DNA from: Eubacterium_U album
Lineage (GTDB): Bacteria > Bacillota > Clostridia > Lachnospirales > Lachnospiraceae
Assembly: GCF_025336545.1 (NCBI RefSeq)
Contig: NZ_JAODBU010000003.1
Location: 248,001-312,000, forward strand
Direction: 5' to 3'
Length of the DNA: 64,000 nt
Part shown: positions 51,098 through 61,222 of the stretch, piece by piece
Position numbering within the stretch: position 1 is the stretch's first letter
Layout of the letters: each line of letters opens with the position of its first letter
Program-made: the position numbers and the translations under genes
The notes under the pieces: generated by a model
Databases searched by the model: none
The model's input: the letters and a program-made list of their open reading frames with translations, nothing else
What the model was told of the DNA's origin: nothing

Positions 51098-53098
51098 ATG
51101 ATTAAAGAAAGATATGATATTGCTATAGAAAGAATAAAAGAAATAATTACTGAAGATACAGTAGAAGAAAAATTTCTACCTTATTTTGTTGCAGCAGCAC
51201 AGTTTATACTTAAAATAGATAATTTACTTGGGCTAATAGAAAGCAAAAAGATTGAAGAGTTGACTTTAGAACAGTTGACATTCCTTAATAAAGATTTATA
51301 TGAAGATGAAACGGAAATTGTATATGAAAAATGCTTCGCAAATCCTAAATTTGCAGTAGAAAAATTAGGAGAAGAATACGGACAGTTATTATGTTATGTA
51401 TTTACAGCAAATAGAAATATGATTTCTAACGCATTTCAGGGCAAATTAGAAGAAATAACATTGAGAATGGAATTGTTTATAGAAATATATAATCAATTTG
51501 AAGATAGAGAAAATCTTACAAAAAAATCAATTCATGATATGATTTATTCTTTTGAAAAAGATAATTCAGAAATTTTTATGACTAACAGAATAGATGAAAT
51601 AATAAATCCTGAAAATGATTTTGCAGTTAAGATTGTAATGGAAAGTGATTTAGAAGATTTAAGATATTTATACAAATATGGTGAAAGTATTAGTGAAAAC
51701 GAAATAGAAACAGCAAAATTTTTAAATACACTTTCACAGGAAAGAATAGATAAAATTGCAAGTGTTTATACAGAAGGATATAGACTGGGGTTTATAAATA
51801 CAGGAAAGGATTTATCTATTAAAAGTGCAGTAGACATAAGATATTATATTGGATTTGAAAGAATAATCCGTGCGGCCATAAAGCAGTTTGAAAATATGGG
51901 CTTAAAACCGGTTATTTATAAAGGAGGATATGAATCTACCAAGATAAATAAACAGTATTGGTTTGACCATAAGTTTGATGATGCATTATTCTTTGACAAA
52001 GGTTATGTACAAAGAAAGTTAGAGGTTGCAACTACAGCATTTGAAAATAGAAAGAAAACAGCAGCACTTATGGCAGGACCGGCGGTTATAGAAGTATTTG
52101 GAGAAAATCCATTTGAGCCGGAAAATAAAAAAGAAGCTTTACAGTTAAACAAGGAGCAACAGAAATTAAAAGTTGAATATGCAAGAGAATATACTCAGAT
52201 AGTTCAAAAATATATTAAGGGCGATGAGAGAAGCTTTACGATTATTGCGTTTCCACTTCCTGAAATTGGAATGGATTATGAAGAATTATTCGAAGAGACA
52301 GTTAAAATTAACTGTTTAGATCAGGATAAATATCGCAAGGTACAGCAGAGTATAATAGATGCCCTTGATAAGGCAGATTTCGTAAGGGTCGAAGGAAAAG
52401 GAAGCAATAAGACATACATTACGGTTAATATGCATGAATTTAAAAATCCTGAAAAAGAAACTAATTTTGAAAACTGTCTGGCAGATGTAAACATTCCATT
52501 AGGAGAAGTGTTTACTTCGCCAAAACTTACAGGAACTAACGGAGTGTTACATGTGAGTCAGGTATATTTAAATGAATTAAAATACAATGATTTGGAAATT
52601 ACATTTGAAAATGGATGCATAAAAGACTATACATGTAAGAATTTCGATACTGAAGAAGAAAATAAAAAGTATATAAAAGAAAATGTTATGTTTAATCATG
52701 ACACTTTACCTATAGGGGAATTTGCCATAGGAACAAATACAACAGCTTATGTTATGGCAAATAAATACGATATAGTATATAAACTTCCAATTTTAATAGT
52801 GGAAAAAATGGGACCTCATTTTGCAGTAGGTGATACATGTTACAGTTGGGAAGAAGATGTTAAGACATTTAATCCTGATGGAAAAGAAATTGTAGCAAAG
52901 GAAAATGAAATCTCAGCTTTAAGAAATGAAGATTTGTCAAAAGCATATTTCAGTTGCCATACAGATATAACGATACCTTATGATGAACTTGGAGAAATTA
53001 CAGCCGTAACTAAAAATGGTGAAGAAATTGTCATTATAAAGGATGGAAGATTTGTTCTTCCGGGAACAGAACTTTTAAATGAAGCTTTTGATAAATAA
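51098..53098 (+). CDS. M29-family aminopeptidase with N-terminal extension
   Basis: The 666-residue protein ends in a thermophilic-type (M29) metallo-aminopeptidase domain (from about 280): LADVNIPLGEVFTSP with a metal-binding glutamate, GVLHVSQVYLN, EFAIGTNTTAYVMA, MGPHFAVGDTCYSW and the final SCHTDITIPYDE pair. The first 250 or so residues are helical and not part of the classic enzyme of about 410 residues; this extended form is seen in Clostridia. It should remove N-terminal residues from peptides in the cytoplasm. TAGGAG precedes the ATG. Confidence 0.82.
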   Translation: MIKERYDIAIERIKEIITEDTVEEKFLPYFVAAAQFILKIDNLLGLIESKKIEELTLEQLTFLNKDLYEDETEIVYEKCFANPKFAVEKLGEEYGQLLCYVFTANRNMISNAFQGKLEEITLRMELFIEIYNQFEDRENLTKKSIHDMIYSFEKDNSEIFMTNRIDEIINPENDFAVKIVMESDLEDLRYLYKYGESISENEIETAKFLNTLSQERIDKIASVYTEGYRLGFINTGKDLSIKSAVDIRYYIGFERIIRAAIKQFENMGLKPVIYKGGYESTKINKQYWFDHKFDDALFFDKGYVQRKLEVATTAFENRKKTAALMAGPAVIEVFGENPFEPENKKEALQLNKEQQKLKVEYAREYTQIVQKYIKGDERSFTIIAFPLPEIGMDYEELFEETVKINCLDQDKYRKVQQSIIDALDKADFVRVEGKGSNKTYITVNMHEFKNPEKETNFENCLADVNIPLGEVFTSPKLTGTNGVLHVSQVYLNELKYNDLEITFENGCIKDYTCKNFDTEEENKKYIKENVMFNHDTLPIGEFAIGTNTTAYVMANKYDIVYKLPILIVEKMGPHFAVGDTCYSWEEDVKTFNPDGKEIVAKENEISALRNEDLSKAYFSCHTDITIPYDELGEITAVTKNGEEIVIIKDGRFVLPGTELLNEAFDK

Positions 53099-53155
53099 AA
53101 TAAACATAAAAATGTAAATAAATGTAATAAAATTGTTAATTTAGTACCCCATTTA

Positions 53156-53184
53156 TTGACGTAATAAGTCTTAACAGTTACAAT
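53156..53184 (+). promoter_or_regulatory. Promoter of the purE-purD cluster
   Basis: TTGACG (53156-53161), a 17-base spacer and TACAAT (53179-53184), about 120 bases before purE. Repeat family 2 lies in the leader. Confidence 0.75.
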
Positions 53185-53208
53185 GTAAGTGTTTTTATGA
53201 TTTAATAA

Positions 53209-53262
53209 GCCAGGGGAGGATTGTGTGAGTGCGTAGCACGGAACAATCCGTAGGCATCAAAG
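53209..53262 (+). repeat. Leader repeat family 2, copy C (5' of purE)
   Basis: GCCAGGG, then GGATTGTGTGAGTGC, GTA, GCACGG, ACAATCCGTAGG and CATCAAAG. The outer stem GGATTGT/ACAATCC is perfect here and encloses GTGC-GTA-GCAC. Sense orientation, downstream of the purE promoter, so it is transcribed. Confidence 0.85.
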
Positions 53263-53302
53263 TTTAATGCAATACTATAAGAAATTATGAAGGAGAAGAG
53301 CA

Positions 53303-53803
53303 ATGGCAAAAGTAGCAATTGTAATGGGCAGCGATTCAGATCTGCCGGTAATGAGCAAAGCAGCAGATTTTCTTGAAGAGATAGGAATTGATTATGAAAT
53401 GACAATCATATCAGCACACAGAGAGCCGGACATCTTTTTTGAATGGGCTAAGGGCGCAGAAGAAAGAGGAGTAAAAGTTATTATTGCAGGAGCTGGTAAG
53501 GCAGCTCATCTTCCGGGCATGTGCGCAGCTTTATTCCCTATGCCGGTAATAGGTATACCAATGAAAACATCAGATTTAGGCGGAGTAGATTCATTATACT
53601 CAATCGTTCAGATGCCATCAGGTATTCCGGTTGCAACAGTTGCTATTAATGGTGGACAGAATGCAGGTATTCTTGCAGCAAAGATTCTTGCAACATCTGA
53701 TGCACAGTTGCTTGAAAAGTTAAAAGCATATACAGAAAAAATGAAAAAAGACGTTGTAGCAAAAGATACAAAGTTGAAAAAAGTAGGATATAAAAACTAC
53801 TAA
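53303..53803 (+). CDS. purE: N5-carboxyaminoimidazole ribonucleotide mutase
   Basis: PurE class I converts N5-CAIR to CAIR. The 166-residue sequence has VAIVMGSDSDLPVMSKA, SAHREPD with the catalytic histidine, AGAGKAAHLPGMCAA and GGVDSLYSIVQMPSGIPV. The enzyme normally works with PurK, which is not in the window. AAGGAG precedes the ATG. Confidence 0.95.
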   Translation: MAKVAIVMGSDSDLPVMSKAADFLEEIGIDYEMTIISAHREPDIFFEWAKGAEERGVKVIIAGAGKAAHLPGMCAALFPMPVIGIPMKTSDLGGVDSLYSIVQMPSGIPVATVAINGGQNAGILAAKILATSDAQLLEKLKAYTEKMKKDVVAKDTKLKKVGYKNY

Positions 53804-53960
53804 AATTATATTAAAAAACGTAACGGTATTATATTTTCATATAATCGGTACTAAATTTTAATATGAAAAATAAAAAAACATATTTATTATAATTTGTTTT
53901 TGCATTATATGATTAAAAATGATTTAAGAAACCATTTGAAAGTAAGAGGAGAAAAGAATT

Positions 53961-54986
53961 ATGGATTACAAGAAGGCAGGCGTTGATATCGAAGCAGGTT
54001 ACAAGTCAGTTGAACTTATGAAAGAGCATGTAAAAGGAACTATGAGACCTGAAGTTTTAGGAGGTCTTGGAGGATTTGCCGGAGCTTTCAGTTTAGATTC
54101 TATTAAGAAAATGGAAGACCCTGTTTTATTATCAGGAACTGATGGATGTGGAACAAAAGTACAGTTAGCTTATATTATGGATAAACATGATACAATCGGT
54201 ATTGACTGTGTTGCAATGTGTGTAAATGATATTGCATGTTCAGGTGGAGAACCACTTTTCTTCCTTGATTATATCGCATGTGGAAAGAACTATCCTGAAA
54301 AGATTGCTACAATCGTAAGTGGTGTCGCAGAAGGATGTAAACAGTCAGGAGCAGCATTAGTTGGTGGTGAAACAGCAGAACATCCGGGACTTATGCCTGA
54401 AAATGAATACGATTTAGCAGGATTTGCAGTAGGTGTAGTAGATAAAAAAGATTTAATTACAGGAGAAAATATTAAACCGGGAGATGCGTTAATTGGTATC
54501 GCATCATCAGGTGTACATAGTAACGGATTTTCTTTAGTAAGAAAAGTATTTGAAATGTCAGAAGAATCACTTAATACATATTATGATGAATTAGGAAAGA
54601 CATTAGGAGAAGCTTTACTTGCACCAACAAGAATTTATGTTAAAGCATTAAAGAATGTTAAAGATGCAGGAGTAACAATTAAGGGATGCAGTCATATTAC
54701 AGGTGGTGGATTCTATGAAAATATTCCAAGAATGCTTCCTGATGGAGTAAAGGCAGTTGTAAAGAAAGACAGCTATGAAGTACCTGCAATTTTTAAACTC
54801 CTTGCTAAGACAGGAGATATTGCAGAAGAAATGATGTACAACACATACAACATGGGTATCGGTATGGTATTAGCAGTTGACCCTGCAGATGTAGAAAAGA
54901 CAATGAAAGCATTAGAAGCTGCCGGAGAAACATGCTATGAAATCGGAAAGATTGAGGCAGGAGAAAAAGGAGCTGAATTATGCTAA
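53961..54986 (+). CDS. purM: Phosphoribosylformylglycinamidine cyclo-ligase
   Basis: PurM closes the imidazole ring to give AIR. The 341-residue protein has the N-terminal YKKAGVDIEAGYKSVELMK, the ATP site LSGTDGCGTKVQLAY, GIDCVAMCVNDIACSG, LVGGETAEHPGLM and SGVHSNGFSLVRKV. AGAGGAG precedes the ATG. The 157-base spacer from purE holds only AT-rich sequence with a weak ATTATAT/ATATAAT stem. Its end overlaps purN by 7 bases. Confidence 0.96.
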   Translation: MDYKKAGVDIEAGYKSVELMKEHVKGTMRPEVLGGLGGFAGAFSLDSIKKMEDPVLLSGTDGCGTKVQLAYIMDKHDTIGIDCVAMCVNDIACSGGEPLFFLDYIACGKNYPEKIATIVSGVAEGCKQSGAALVGGETAEHPGLMPENEYDLAGFAVGVVDKKDLITGENIKPGDALIGIASSGVHSNGFSLVRKVFEMSEESLNTYYDELGKTLGEALLAPTRIYVKALKNVKDAGVTIKGCSHITGGGFYENIPRMLPDGVKAVVKKDSYEVPAIFKLLAKTGDIAEEMMYNTYNMGIGMVLAVDPADVEKTMKALEAAGETCYEIGKIEAGEKGAELC

Positions 54987-55603
54987 GAGTTGGGGTTTTA
55001 GTTTCAGGCGGAGGAACAAACCTTCAGGCAATCATTGATGGAATTAAGAATAAAGTAATTACAAATACAGAAATCGAAGTAGTAATAAGCAATAAGAAAG
55101 ATGCATATGCGCTTGTAAGAGCAAAGGAAAATGGAATTAATGCAGAATGTATTTCACCTAAAGATTTTGCTGAAAGAAAAGATTTTAATCAGGCGTTAAT
55201 TGATACTTTAGATAAGTATAAATTAGATTTAATCGTTCTCGCCGGATTTTTGGTTGTATTACCTCCTGAAATGATTTCAAAATACAGAAATAAAATTATA
55301 AACATACATCCATCTCTTATTCCATCATTCTGTGGAAATGGTTTTTATGGATTAAAGGTTCATGAAAAAGCATTAGAAAGAGGTGTTAAGGTAACAGGAG
55401 CTACAGTTCATTTTGTAGATGAAGGAACAGATACAGGTCCTATAATTTATCAGAAGGCGGTAGACATTTTACCGGGAGATACACCTGAAGTGCTTCAGAA
55501 AAGAGTTATGGAACAGGCTGAATGGAAGATTATGCCACAGGCGATTAATGATATTGCCAATGGTAAAATCAAAGTTGTAGACAATAAAGTAATATATCAG
55601 TAG
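54980..55603 (+). CDS. purN: Phosphoribosylglycinamide formyltransferase
   Basis: PurN transfers a formyl group from 10-formyl-tetrahydrofolate to GAR. The 207 residues include VLVSGGGTNLQAIIDG at the N-terminus, LIVLAGFLVVLPPEM, the catalytic NIHPSLIPSFCGNGFYG, and VHFVDEGTDTGPII. The ATG overlaps the purM end, so translation is coupled. AAAAGGAG lies inside the end of purM. Confidence 0.95.
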   Translation: MLRVGVLVSGGGTNLQAIIDGIKNKVITNTEIEVVISNKKDAYALVRAKENGINAECISPKDFAERKDFNQALIDTLDKYKLDLIVLAGFLVVLPPEMISKYRNKIINIHPSLIPSFCGNGFYGLKVHEKALERGVKVTGATVHFVDEGTDTGPIIYQKAVDILPGDTPEVLQKRVMEQAEWKIMPQAINDIANGKIKVVDNKVIYQ

Positions 55604-55622
55604 ACAATATAAGGAGAAGACA

Positions 55623-56897
55623 ATGAAAGTATTAATTGTTGGAAGCGGTGGAAGAGAACATGCCATTGCAAATGCAGTAGCAAAGAGTTCAAAAGTTGAT
55701 AAGATTTATTGTGCGCCCGGCAACGCAGGAATTGCAGAATATGCAGAATGTGTAAATATCGGTGCAATGGAATTTGATAAGTTAGTTTCATTTGCAAAAG
55801 AAAAAGAAATTGACTTAACTGTAATTGGTATGGATGATCCGTTAGTAGGCGGTGTTGTAGATGCTTTTGAAGCAGAAGGGTTAAGAGTATTTGGACCAAA
55901 TAAGGCAGCAGCTATTTTAGAGGGATCAAAAGCGTTTTCTAAAGACTTAATGAAGAAATACAATATTCCAACAGCAGGATATGAAAATTTTGATTCTCCT
56001 GAAAAAGCATTAGAATATTTGGAAACTTCAAAATATCCAATTGTATTAAAGGCAGATGGACTTGCTTTAGGAAAAGGTGTATTAATTTGCAATACAAAAG
56101 AAGAAGCAATTGAAGGCGTAAAGAGCATAATGCTTGATAAGAAATTTGGCTCAGCCGGAAATACAATGGTTGTAGAGGAATTTATGACAGGAAGAGAAGT
56201 TTCTGTTTTATCTTTTGTTGATGGGAATACAATAAAGATAATGACAAGTGCTCAGGACCATAAGCGTGCAGGAGATGGTGACACAGGTCTTAACACAGGA
56301 GGAATGGGAACATTTTCACCAAGTCCTTTCTATACAAAAGAAGTTGATGAATTCTGTAAGAAATACATTTATCAGGCTACTGTTGACGCTATGAAAGCTG
56401 AAGGAAGAACATTTAAGGGAATTATCTTCTTTGGATTAATGATTACAGAAGACGGACCAAAGGTATTAGAGTATAATGCAAGATTTGGTGACCCGGAAGC
56501 ACAGGTAGTTCTTCCAAGAATGAAAAATGACATAATTGATGTATTTGAAGCATGCATCGACGGAACACTTGATAAGATTGATTTGCAGTTTGAAGATAAT
56601 GCAGCTGTATGTGTAGTTCTTGCAAGTGACGGCTACCCTGTAAGTTATGAAAAGGGATTTGAAATAAAAGGATTAGATACGTTTAAGGATAAAGACGGAT
56701 ATTATGTATTCCATGCAGGAACAAAGTTTGATGACGATGGAAAGATTGTAACAAACGGAGGACGTGTATTAGGCGTAACTGCAAAGGGAAAAGATTTAAA
56801 AGAAGCCAGAGCGAATGCATATAAGGCAACAGAGTGGATAGATTTCGATAATAAGTATATGAGACATGATATCGGAAAAGCTATCGACGAAGCTTAA
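55623..56897 (+). CDS. purD: Phosphoribosylamine-glycine ligase
   Basis: PurD joins glycine to phosphoribosylamine, an ATP-grasp reaction. The 424-residue chain has VLIVGSGGREHAIANAV, the ATP-binding ADGLALGKGVLIC, TGGMGTFSPSPFY and LEYNARFGDPEAQVVLPR. AAGGAG precedes the ATG. Last gene of this purine cluster. Confidence 0.96.
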   Translation: MKVLIVGSGGREHAIANAVAKSSKVDKIYCAPGNAGIAEYAECVNIGAMEFDKLVSFAKEKEIDLTVIGMDDPLVGGVVDAFEAEGLRVFGPNKAAAILEGSKAFSKDLMKKYNIPTAGYENFDSPEKALEYLETSKYPIVLKADGLALGKGVLICNTKEEAIEGVKSIMLDKKFGSAGNTMVVEEFMTGREVSVLSFVDGNTIKIMTSAQDHKRAGDGDTGLNTGGMGTFSPSPFYTKEVDEFCKKYIYQATVDAMKAEGRTFKGIIFFGLMITEDGPKVLEYNARFGDPEAQVVLPRMKNDIIDVFEACIDGTLDKIDLQFEDNAAVCVVLASDGYPVSYEKGFEIKGLDTFKDKDGYYVFHAGTKFDDDGKIVTNGGRVLGVTAKGKDLKEARANAYKATEWIDFDNKYMRHDIGKAIDEA

Positions 56898-56940
56898 AAG
56901 TAAGGGAAAGAGATGAAAAAAATATGTGAGAAAGGAAAAT

Positions 56941-57000
56941 TGCAAATCATATAAGCCTTTGATTTGCACCTTTTAAACACAAGATGCTTGTGATTAAAGG
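56941..57000 (+). other. Two hairpins downstream of purD
   Basis: TGCAAATCA (56941-56949) pairs with TGATTTGCA (56960-56968), and CACAAG pairs with CTTGTG (56978-56992) inside a CCTTT/AAAGG stem. No T run follows, so they may be mRNA 3'-end stabilisers or the leader of the next gene. Confidence 0.5.
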
Positions 57001-57014
57001 AATGGGTACGAATA

Positions 57015-58496
57015 ATGAGAAAAAGTAAATCATTATTATTAAGTTTAATTGTGGCTGCAGGATTAACAACATTAATGGGAGCAAATGTTTTTGCCGATTC
57101 TTCTTTAAAAGAACTGACAGTTAATGGTAAAACAGATTCAGGAGATAGCACGGTAGTAAATTTAAGCCCTTCATTTTCAGAAGATGTAACTGATTATGAA
57201 GCTACAGTAAAAAACAGTGTTAAGAAATTAGACATTAATGCCGTTGCAACTGAAAGTTCAGCAGATGTAAAAGTCTCATGGGATACATTAGATGAAGGGG
57301 ACAATAAAACATATGTTGAAGTTACAGATTCAAATGGCCAGAAAACTACATACACAATTAAAACAAAGAGACTTACTACAGATGAGGAAGAAACCTATAA
57401 AGAAGATACCAATACTAAAAAAGATAGCGGCATTAAGGTCACTGTAAACAAAACAGAATTGACCATTTCTTCAAAAATTAAAAAAAGTGATATTCCTGAA
57501 GGATTTGAAGAAAGTACATTTACATATAATAAAAAAGAAGTGCCTTGTATTGTAGGCAAAGTTAAACAACTCACAGCAGTCTATATGACAAATGAGGAAG
57601 AAGGCATAGCAGGATTTTATATTTATAATGAAAAGAAGGACACTTTTTATCCGATGAGAAACATTCTTATTAAGAGTAGAATGTACACTGTAGTAAGACC
57701 GGAAAAAAGAGATTCATGCCTTAAGAATTATACAAAAAAAAGAATAACAATTTATGACCAGGAAGTTAGTGCATGGGAACTTGATTCAGAAGAAAAATTG
57801 TATCTTGTATATGCAATGAACTGGGATGGAGATATAAATCTTTATTGTTATGATGATCAGGAAAAAGTATTTCAGAGATACATAGCTACAAATGATGTTA
57901 ATACACAGCTTGAGGCAGCAAATACTTCATATGGAAAATTACAGGATAAGTATAATAGTATTGTTGACAGATATAATATCTTAGTGAAAGCGATTGCAGG
58001 ATTAATTATCTTAATTGTTATTCTTATATTTGCAGTGCTAAATCTTATATTGTCAAATAAAACAAAAAAGATAAAAAAATCAAAAGATGAAGAAACTAAT
58101 AATTTTGGAATCAATGTAGAAGGTCAGGATGATGATGTTAAATCAGATGATTCTGAAAACGAAGAAAATCCTGAGACTACAGATAGTGATGATACTACAG
58201 AAGAAACTCATGAAAAGACAGAAGAAGATGAAATAGAAGAAGCTATTTCAGAAGTAAATGAGGATTTAAAATTAGCTGTGGCAATGGAAACAGGTATATT
58301 TGACGATACAGATGAACAGAATGAAGATAATGATACTGATAATGGAATTAATATCGTAGAAGAAACAAATGAAATCGAAGAAAATGAAAATAATATTCTG
58401 ATGGAGAATGAAAAAGACATTCAGACAGAGAATGATATGAAAGACAGCACAGGAAAATCAGATGATGACGATGAAGATTTTGTTTTCGTAGATTAA
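57015..58496 (+). CDS. Secreted membrane-anchored protein with cadherin-like beta-sandwich domain
   Basis: The 493-residue protein has a signal peptide (about 1-27, ending GANVFA), a cadherin-like beta-sandwich domain (about 28-118; SLKELTVNG, LSPSFSEDVTDYEATV and YTIKTKR), a central globular region, a short coiled segment, one membrane helix (AIAGLIILIVILIFAVLNLI) and a very acidic cytoplasmic tail of about 135 residues rich in E, D, T and N. It may link a surface domain to an intracellular acidic tail. Function unknown. AAAGGAATGGG lies before the ATG. Confidence 0.7.
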   Translation: MRKSKSLLLSLIVAAGLTTLMGANVFADSSLKELTVNGKTDSGDSTVVNLSPSFSEDVTDYEATVKNSVKKLDINAVATESSADVKVSWDTLDEGDNKTYVEVTDSNGQKTTYTIKTKRLTTDEEETYKEDTNTKKDSGIKVTVNKTELTISSKIKKSDIPEGFEESTFTYNKKEVPCIVGKVKQLTAVYMTNEEEGIAGFYIYNEKKDTFYPMRNILIKSRMYTVVRPEKRDSCLKNYTKKRITIYDQEVSAWELDSEEKLYLVYAMNWDGDINLYCYDDQEKVFQRYIATNDVNTQLEAANTSYGKLQDKYNSIVDRYNILVKAIAGLIILIVILIFAVLNLILSNKTKKIKKSKDEETNNFGINVEGQDDDVKSDDSENEENPETTDSDDTTEETHEKTEEDEIEEAISEVNEDLKLAVAMETGIFDDTDEQNEDNDTDNGINIVEETNEIEENENNILMENEKDIQTENDMKDSTGKSDDDDEDFVFVD

Positions 58497-58508
58497 TAAC
58501 AAAATAGC

Positions 58509-58549
58509 AAGGATCCGGAGTGTTGCAAGATGTAGCTTTCGGGTCCTTT
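58509..58549 (+). terminator. Probable terminator after the cadherin-like gene
   Basis: AAGGATCCGGA (58509-58519) pairs with TTTCGGGTCCTT (58537-58548) using two G-T pairs. Only a short T run follows, so termination strength is uncertain. Confidence 0.55.
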
Positions 58550-58678
58550 CTGACATATAATAAAAGTATTTTTTTAATAATCACAGTTTTATTAAATTAT
58601 TAAAATAATGATAATAAAGATATTTGCAAATAAATCACAAATGTCTGATACAATAAATACAGAATAGGAGGGAAAGCA

Positions 58679-61144
58679 ATGGAGGACAAAAAATATACAA
58701 AACAGACTTTACAGGCTTTAGAATATGCAAAAGATATTGCTGTATATTTTGAGGCTGATTATATAGAAACAGAGCATCTTCTAGGTGGGCTTGCAAAGGT
58801 TACTGACGGTGTCGCTGCGAATATATTATACAATTATGAACTTGAAGCTCACGATATAATCAGGGCAATAGGCGAAGACATTACAGAGCAGGATATTTTA
58901 AAAACGAAGAGAAGAATTTCAAGAAATAATTTAAAATTTACATCCCGAAGTCAGGGAGTTTTAGATAGAGCAAAACTTGAAGCAGGAAGAATGGGAGTAA
59001 ATGAAGTCGGTACAGAGCATGTTTTACTAGCAATAATTGCTGACTCAGAATGTCAGGCAAATAGAATGTTAACAAGTTTTGGTCTAAATTTAAAGAATTT
59101 ATGCATAGATATTTTAAAACTTACAGATAGAGACCCTAATGAATTTAGAGCATATGTTAAGCAGGGAAGAAAAGAGCCGGTTAGAAGGTCAGATGTGCCT
59201 ACATTAGAACAGTTTGGACGAGATTTAACAAGAGATGCACATGAAAAGAGATTAGACCCTGTAGTAGGAAGAGAAACAGAAATCCAGAGAGTTATACAGG
59301 TTTTAAGTAGAAGAACAAAGAACAACCCATGTCTTATAGGTGAACCGGGTGTAGGTAAGACAGCAATTATAGAAGCAATTGCACAGAGAATTGAAGCAGG
59401 TGAAGTCCCTGAAACAATGCTCGATAAGAGAATATTTATTCTTGATTTGACAAGCACGGTTGCCGGTTCAAAATACAGAGGCGAATTTGAAGAAAGAATT
59501 AAAAGAATAATAAATGAAGTTCAGGCAGCAGGCAATATTATTCTTTTTATTGATGAAATTCATACAATCATAGGAGCAGGAAGTGCAGAAGGCTCTATGG
59601 ATGCTTCAAATATATTAAAGCCATCACTTGCAAGAGGCCAGATACAAATAATTGGAGCAACAACAATAAATGAATACAGAAAAAATATCGAAAAGGATGC
59701 AGCATTAGAAAGAAGATTTCAGCCTATAATGGTGGATGAACCATCAGTAGAAGATACAATTACAATTTTAAATGGTTTGAAAGAGACTTATGAAAAATAT
59801 CATAACGTTGTAATCTCAGAAGAAGGAATTGATGCAGCAGCAAAATTATCTGAAAGATATATTAATGACCGATACCTTCCTGACAAGGCAATTGATTTAA
59901 TTGATGAAGCATGTGCAAAGGCAAGACTTAAAGGAACACCAAAAACAAAAGCAGTTATTAATGCTGAAAACAATGTGGAACTTTACACAAATATGTTGGA
60001 AGACTCCATAAAGAAGGGTGACTTTAAGACGGGAAGCGAAGCTAAGATTAATTTAGACAAGGCAATGACTAAGTTAGATAAGGTTACTGAAAAATGGAAC
60101 ACAAATAAATATGAAAATAAACCTGTAATAGGTGAAAGTGAAATAGCGGAAGTTGTTTCAATGTGGACCAGAATTCCGGTAAGCAAATTAACAAAAGATG
60201 AGACAAAGCATTTGATTAAATTAGAGGAAGTTCTTCATAAGAGAGTGGTAGGTCAGGATGAAGCAGTAAAAGCTGTAGCCAAGGCTGTACGAAGAGGAAG
60301 AGTAGGATTGAAAGATCCAAACAGACCAATTGGTTCATTTTTGTTTTTAGGACCTACAGGTGTAGGAAAAACAGAATTGTCAAAAGCACTTGCAGAATCT
60401 GTATTTGGTTCTGAAGAAGCAATTATCAGGGTAGATATGTCTGAGTACATGGAAAAGCACAGCGTTTCTAAAATGGTAGGTTCACCTCCGGGATATGTAG
60501 GATATGATGAAGGTGGACAATTAAGCGAAAAAGTAAGAAGAAATCCATATTCAGTTATACTATTTGATGAAATTGAAAAAGCACATCCGGATGTATTTAA
60601 CATATTACTTCAGGTACTTGACGATGGTCACATTACTGATTCTAAAGGAAGAAAAGTAAGCTTTAAAAATACAATTTTGATTATGACAAGTAATGCAGGT
60701 GCTTCAAGAATTATGGAACCTAAAAAATTAGGATTCAATTCAGAAGAAAATGAAAAACAGGATTATGAAAAAATGAAAGCAAATGTCATGGAAGATGTTA
60801 AACGAATTTTCAGACCTGAATTCATAAACAGAATTGATGATATTATTGTGTTCCACAGTCTTGGAAAGAATGAAGTAGGAAAGATTGTAAACATCATGCT
60901 TAACCAGTTTAAACACAGAGTAAAAGAGCAGATGGATATAGATATCAGATTTGCAGATTCTGCCAAAAAGTATATAATACAGGAAGGTTATGACAAGAAG
61001 TATGGGGCAAGACCACTTAGAAGAATGATTCAAAATAAAATTGAAGATACATTGTCAGATGAAATATTAAATGGAAATGTTACAAATGGAGACAGTATTA
61101 CTATTTCAGTTAGAAATAAAGAGGTTATTATTCTAAAGAAATAA
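58679..61144 (+). CDS. clpC: ATP-dependent Clp protease ATPase subunit ClpC
   Basis: ClpC is a hexameric AAA+ unfoldase that feeds ClpP. The 821-residue chain has the double Clp N-domain (about 1-145; YIETEHLLGGL and VGTEHVLLAIIAD), AAA1 with Walker A GEPGVGKTA, a middle region, AAA2 with Walker A GPTGVGKTEL and sensor GARPLRRMIQ. The KKLGFNSEE segment is the ClpP-docking loop position. Unlike many Firmicutes, no ctsR-mcsA-mcsB genes precede it and no CtsR box was seen. GGAGGG precedes the ATG. Confidence 0.95.
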   Translation: MEDKKYTKQTLQALEYAKDIAVYFEADYIETEHLLGGLAKVTDGVAANILYNYELEAHDIIRAIGEDITEQDILKTKRRISRNNLKFTSRSQGVLDRAKLEAGRMGVNEVGTEHVLLAIIADSECQANRMLTSFGLNLKNLCIDILKLTDRDPNEFRAYVKQGRKEPVRRSDVPTLEQFGRDLTRDAHEKRLDPVVGRETEIQRVIQVLSRRTKNNPCLIGEPGVGKTAIIEAIAQRIEAGEVPETMLDKRIFILDLTSTVAGSKYRGEFEERIKRIINEVQAAGNIILFIDEIHTIIGAGSAEGSMDASNILKPSLARGQIQIIGATTINEYRKNIEKDAALERRFQPIMVDEPSVEDTITILNGLKETYEKYHNVVISEEGIDAAAKLSERYINDRYLPDKAIDLIDEACAKARLKGTPKTKAVINAENNVELYTNMLEDSIKKGDFKTGSEAKINLDKAMTKLDKVTEKWNTNKYENKPVIGESEIAEVVSMWTRIPVSKLTKDETKHLIKLEEVLHKRVVGQDEAVKAVAKAVRRGRVGLKDPNRPIGSFLFLGPTGVGKTELSKALAESVFGSEEAIIRVDMSEYMEKHSVSKMVGSPPGYVGYDEGGQLSEKVRRNPYSVILFDEIEKAHPDVFNILLQVLDDGHITDSKGRKVSFKNTILIMTSNAGASRIMEPKKLGFNSEENEKQDYEKMKANVMEDVKRIFRPEFINRIDDIIVFHSLGKNEVGKIVNIMLNQFKHRVKEQMDIDIRFADSAKKYIIQEGYDKKYGARPLRRMIQNKIEDTLSDEILNGNVTNGDSITISVRNKEVIILKK

Positions 61145-61222
61145 TTGAACGAATAGTGATAAATTTGTAATAAAAATTTAATAAATTATATACGACTTTT
61201 GGAAGAAAAAAACGGACAAGTA

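Noticed and set aside
53099..53302. Purine riboswitch upstream of purE
   Set aside because: The conserved core and loop-loop sequences of the purine riboswitch were not seen; the leader instead holds repeat family 2.
58497..58678. CtsR-controlled heat-shock promoter before clpC
   Set aside because: No tandem GGTCAAA-like heptads were found; a TTGCAA and TACAAT pair is present but 19 bases apart, so it was not listed as a promoter.
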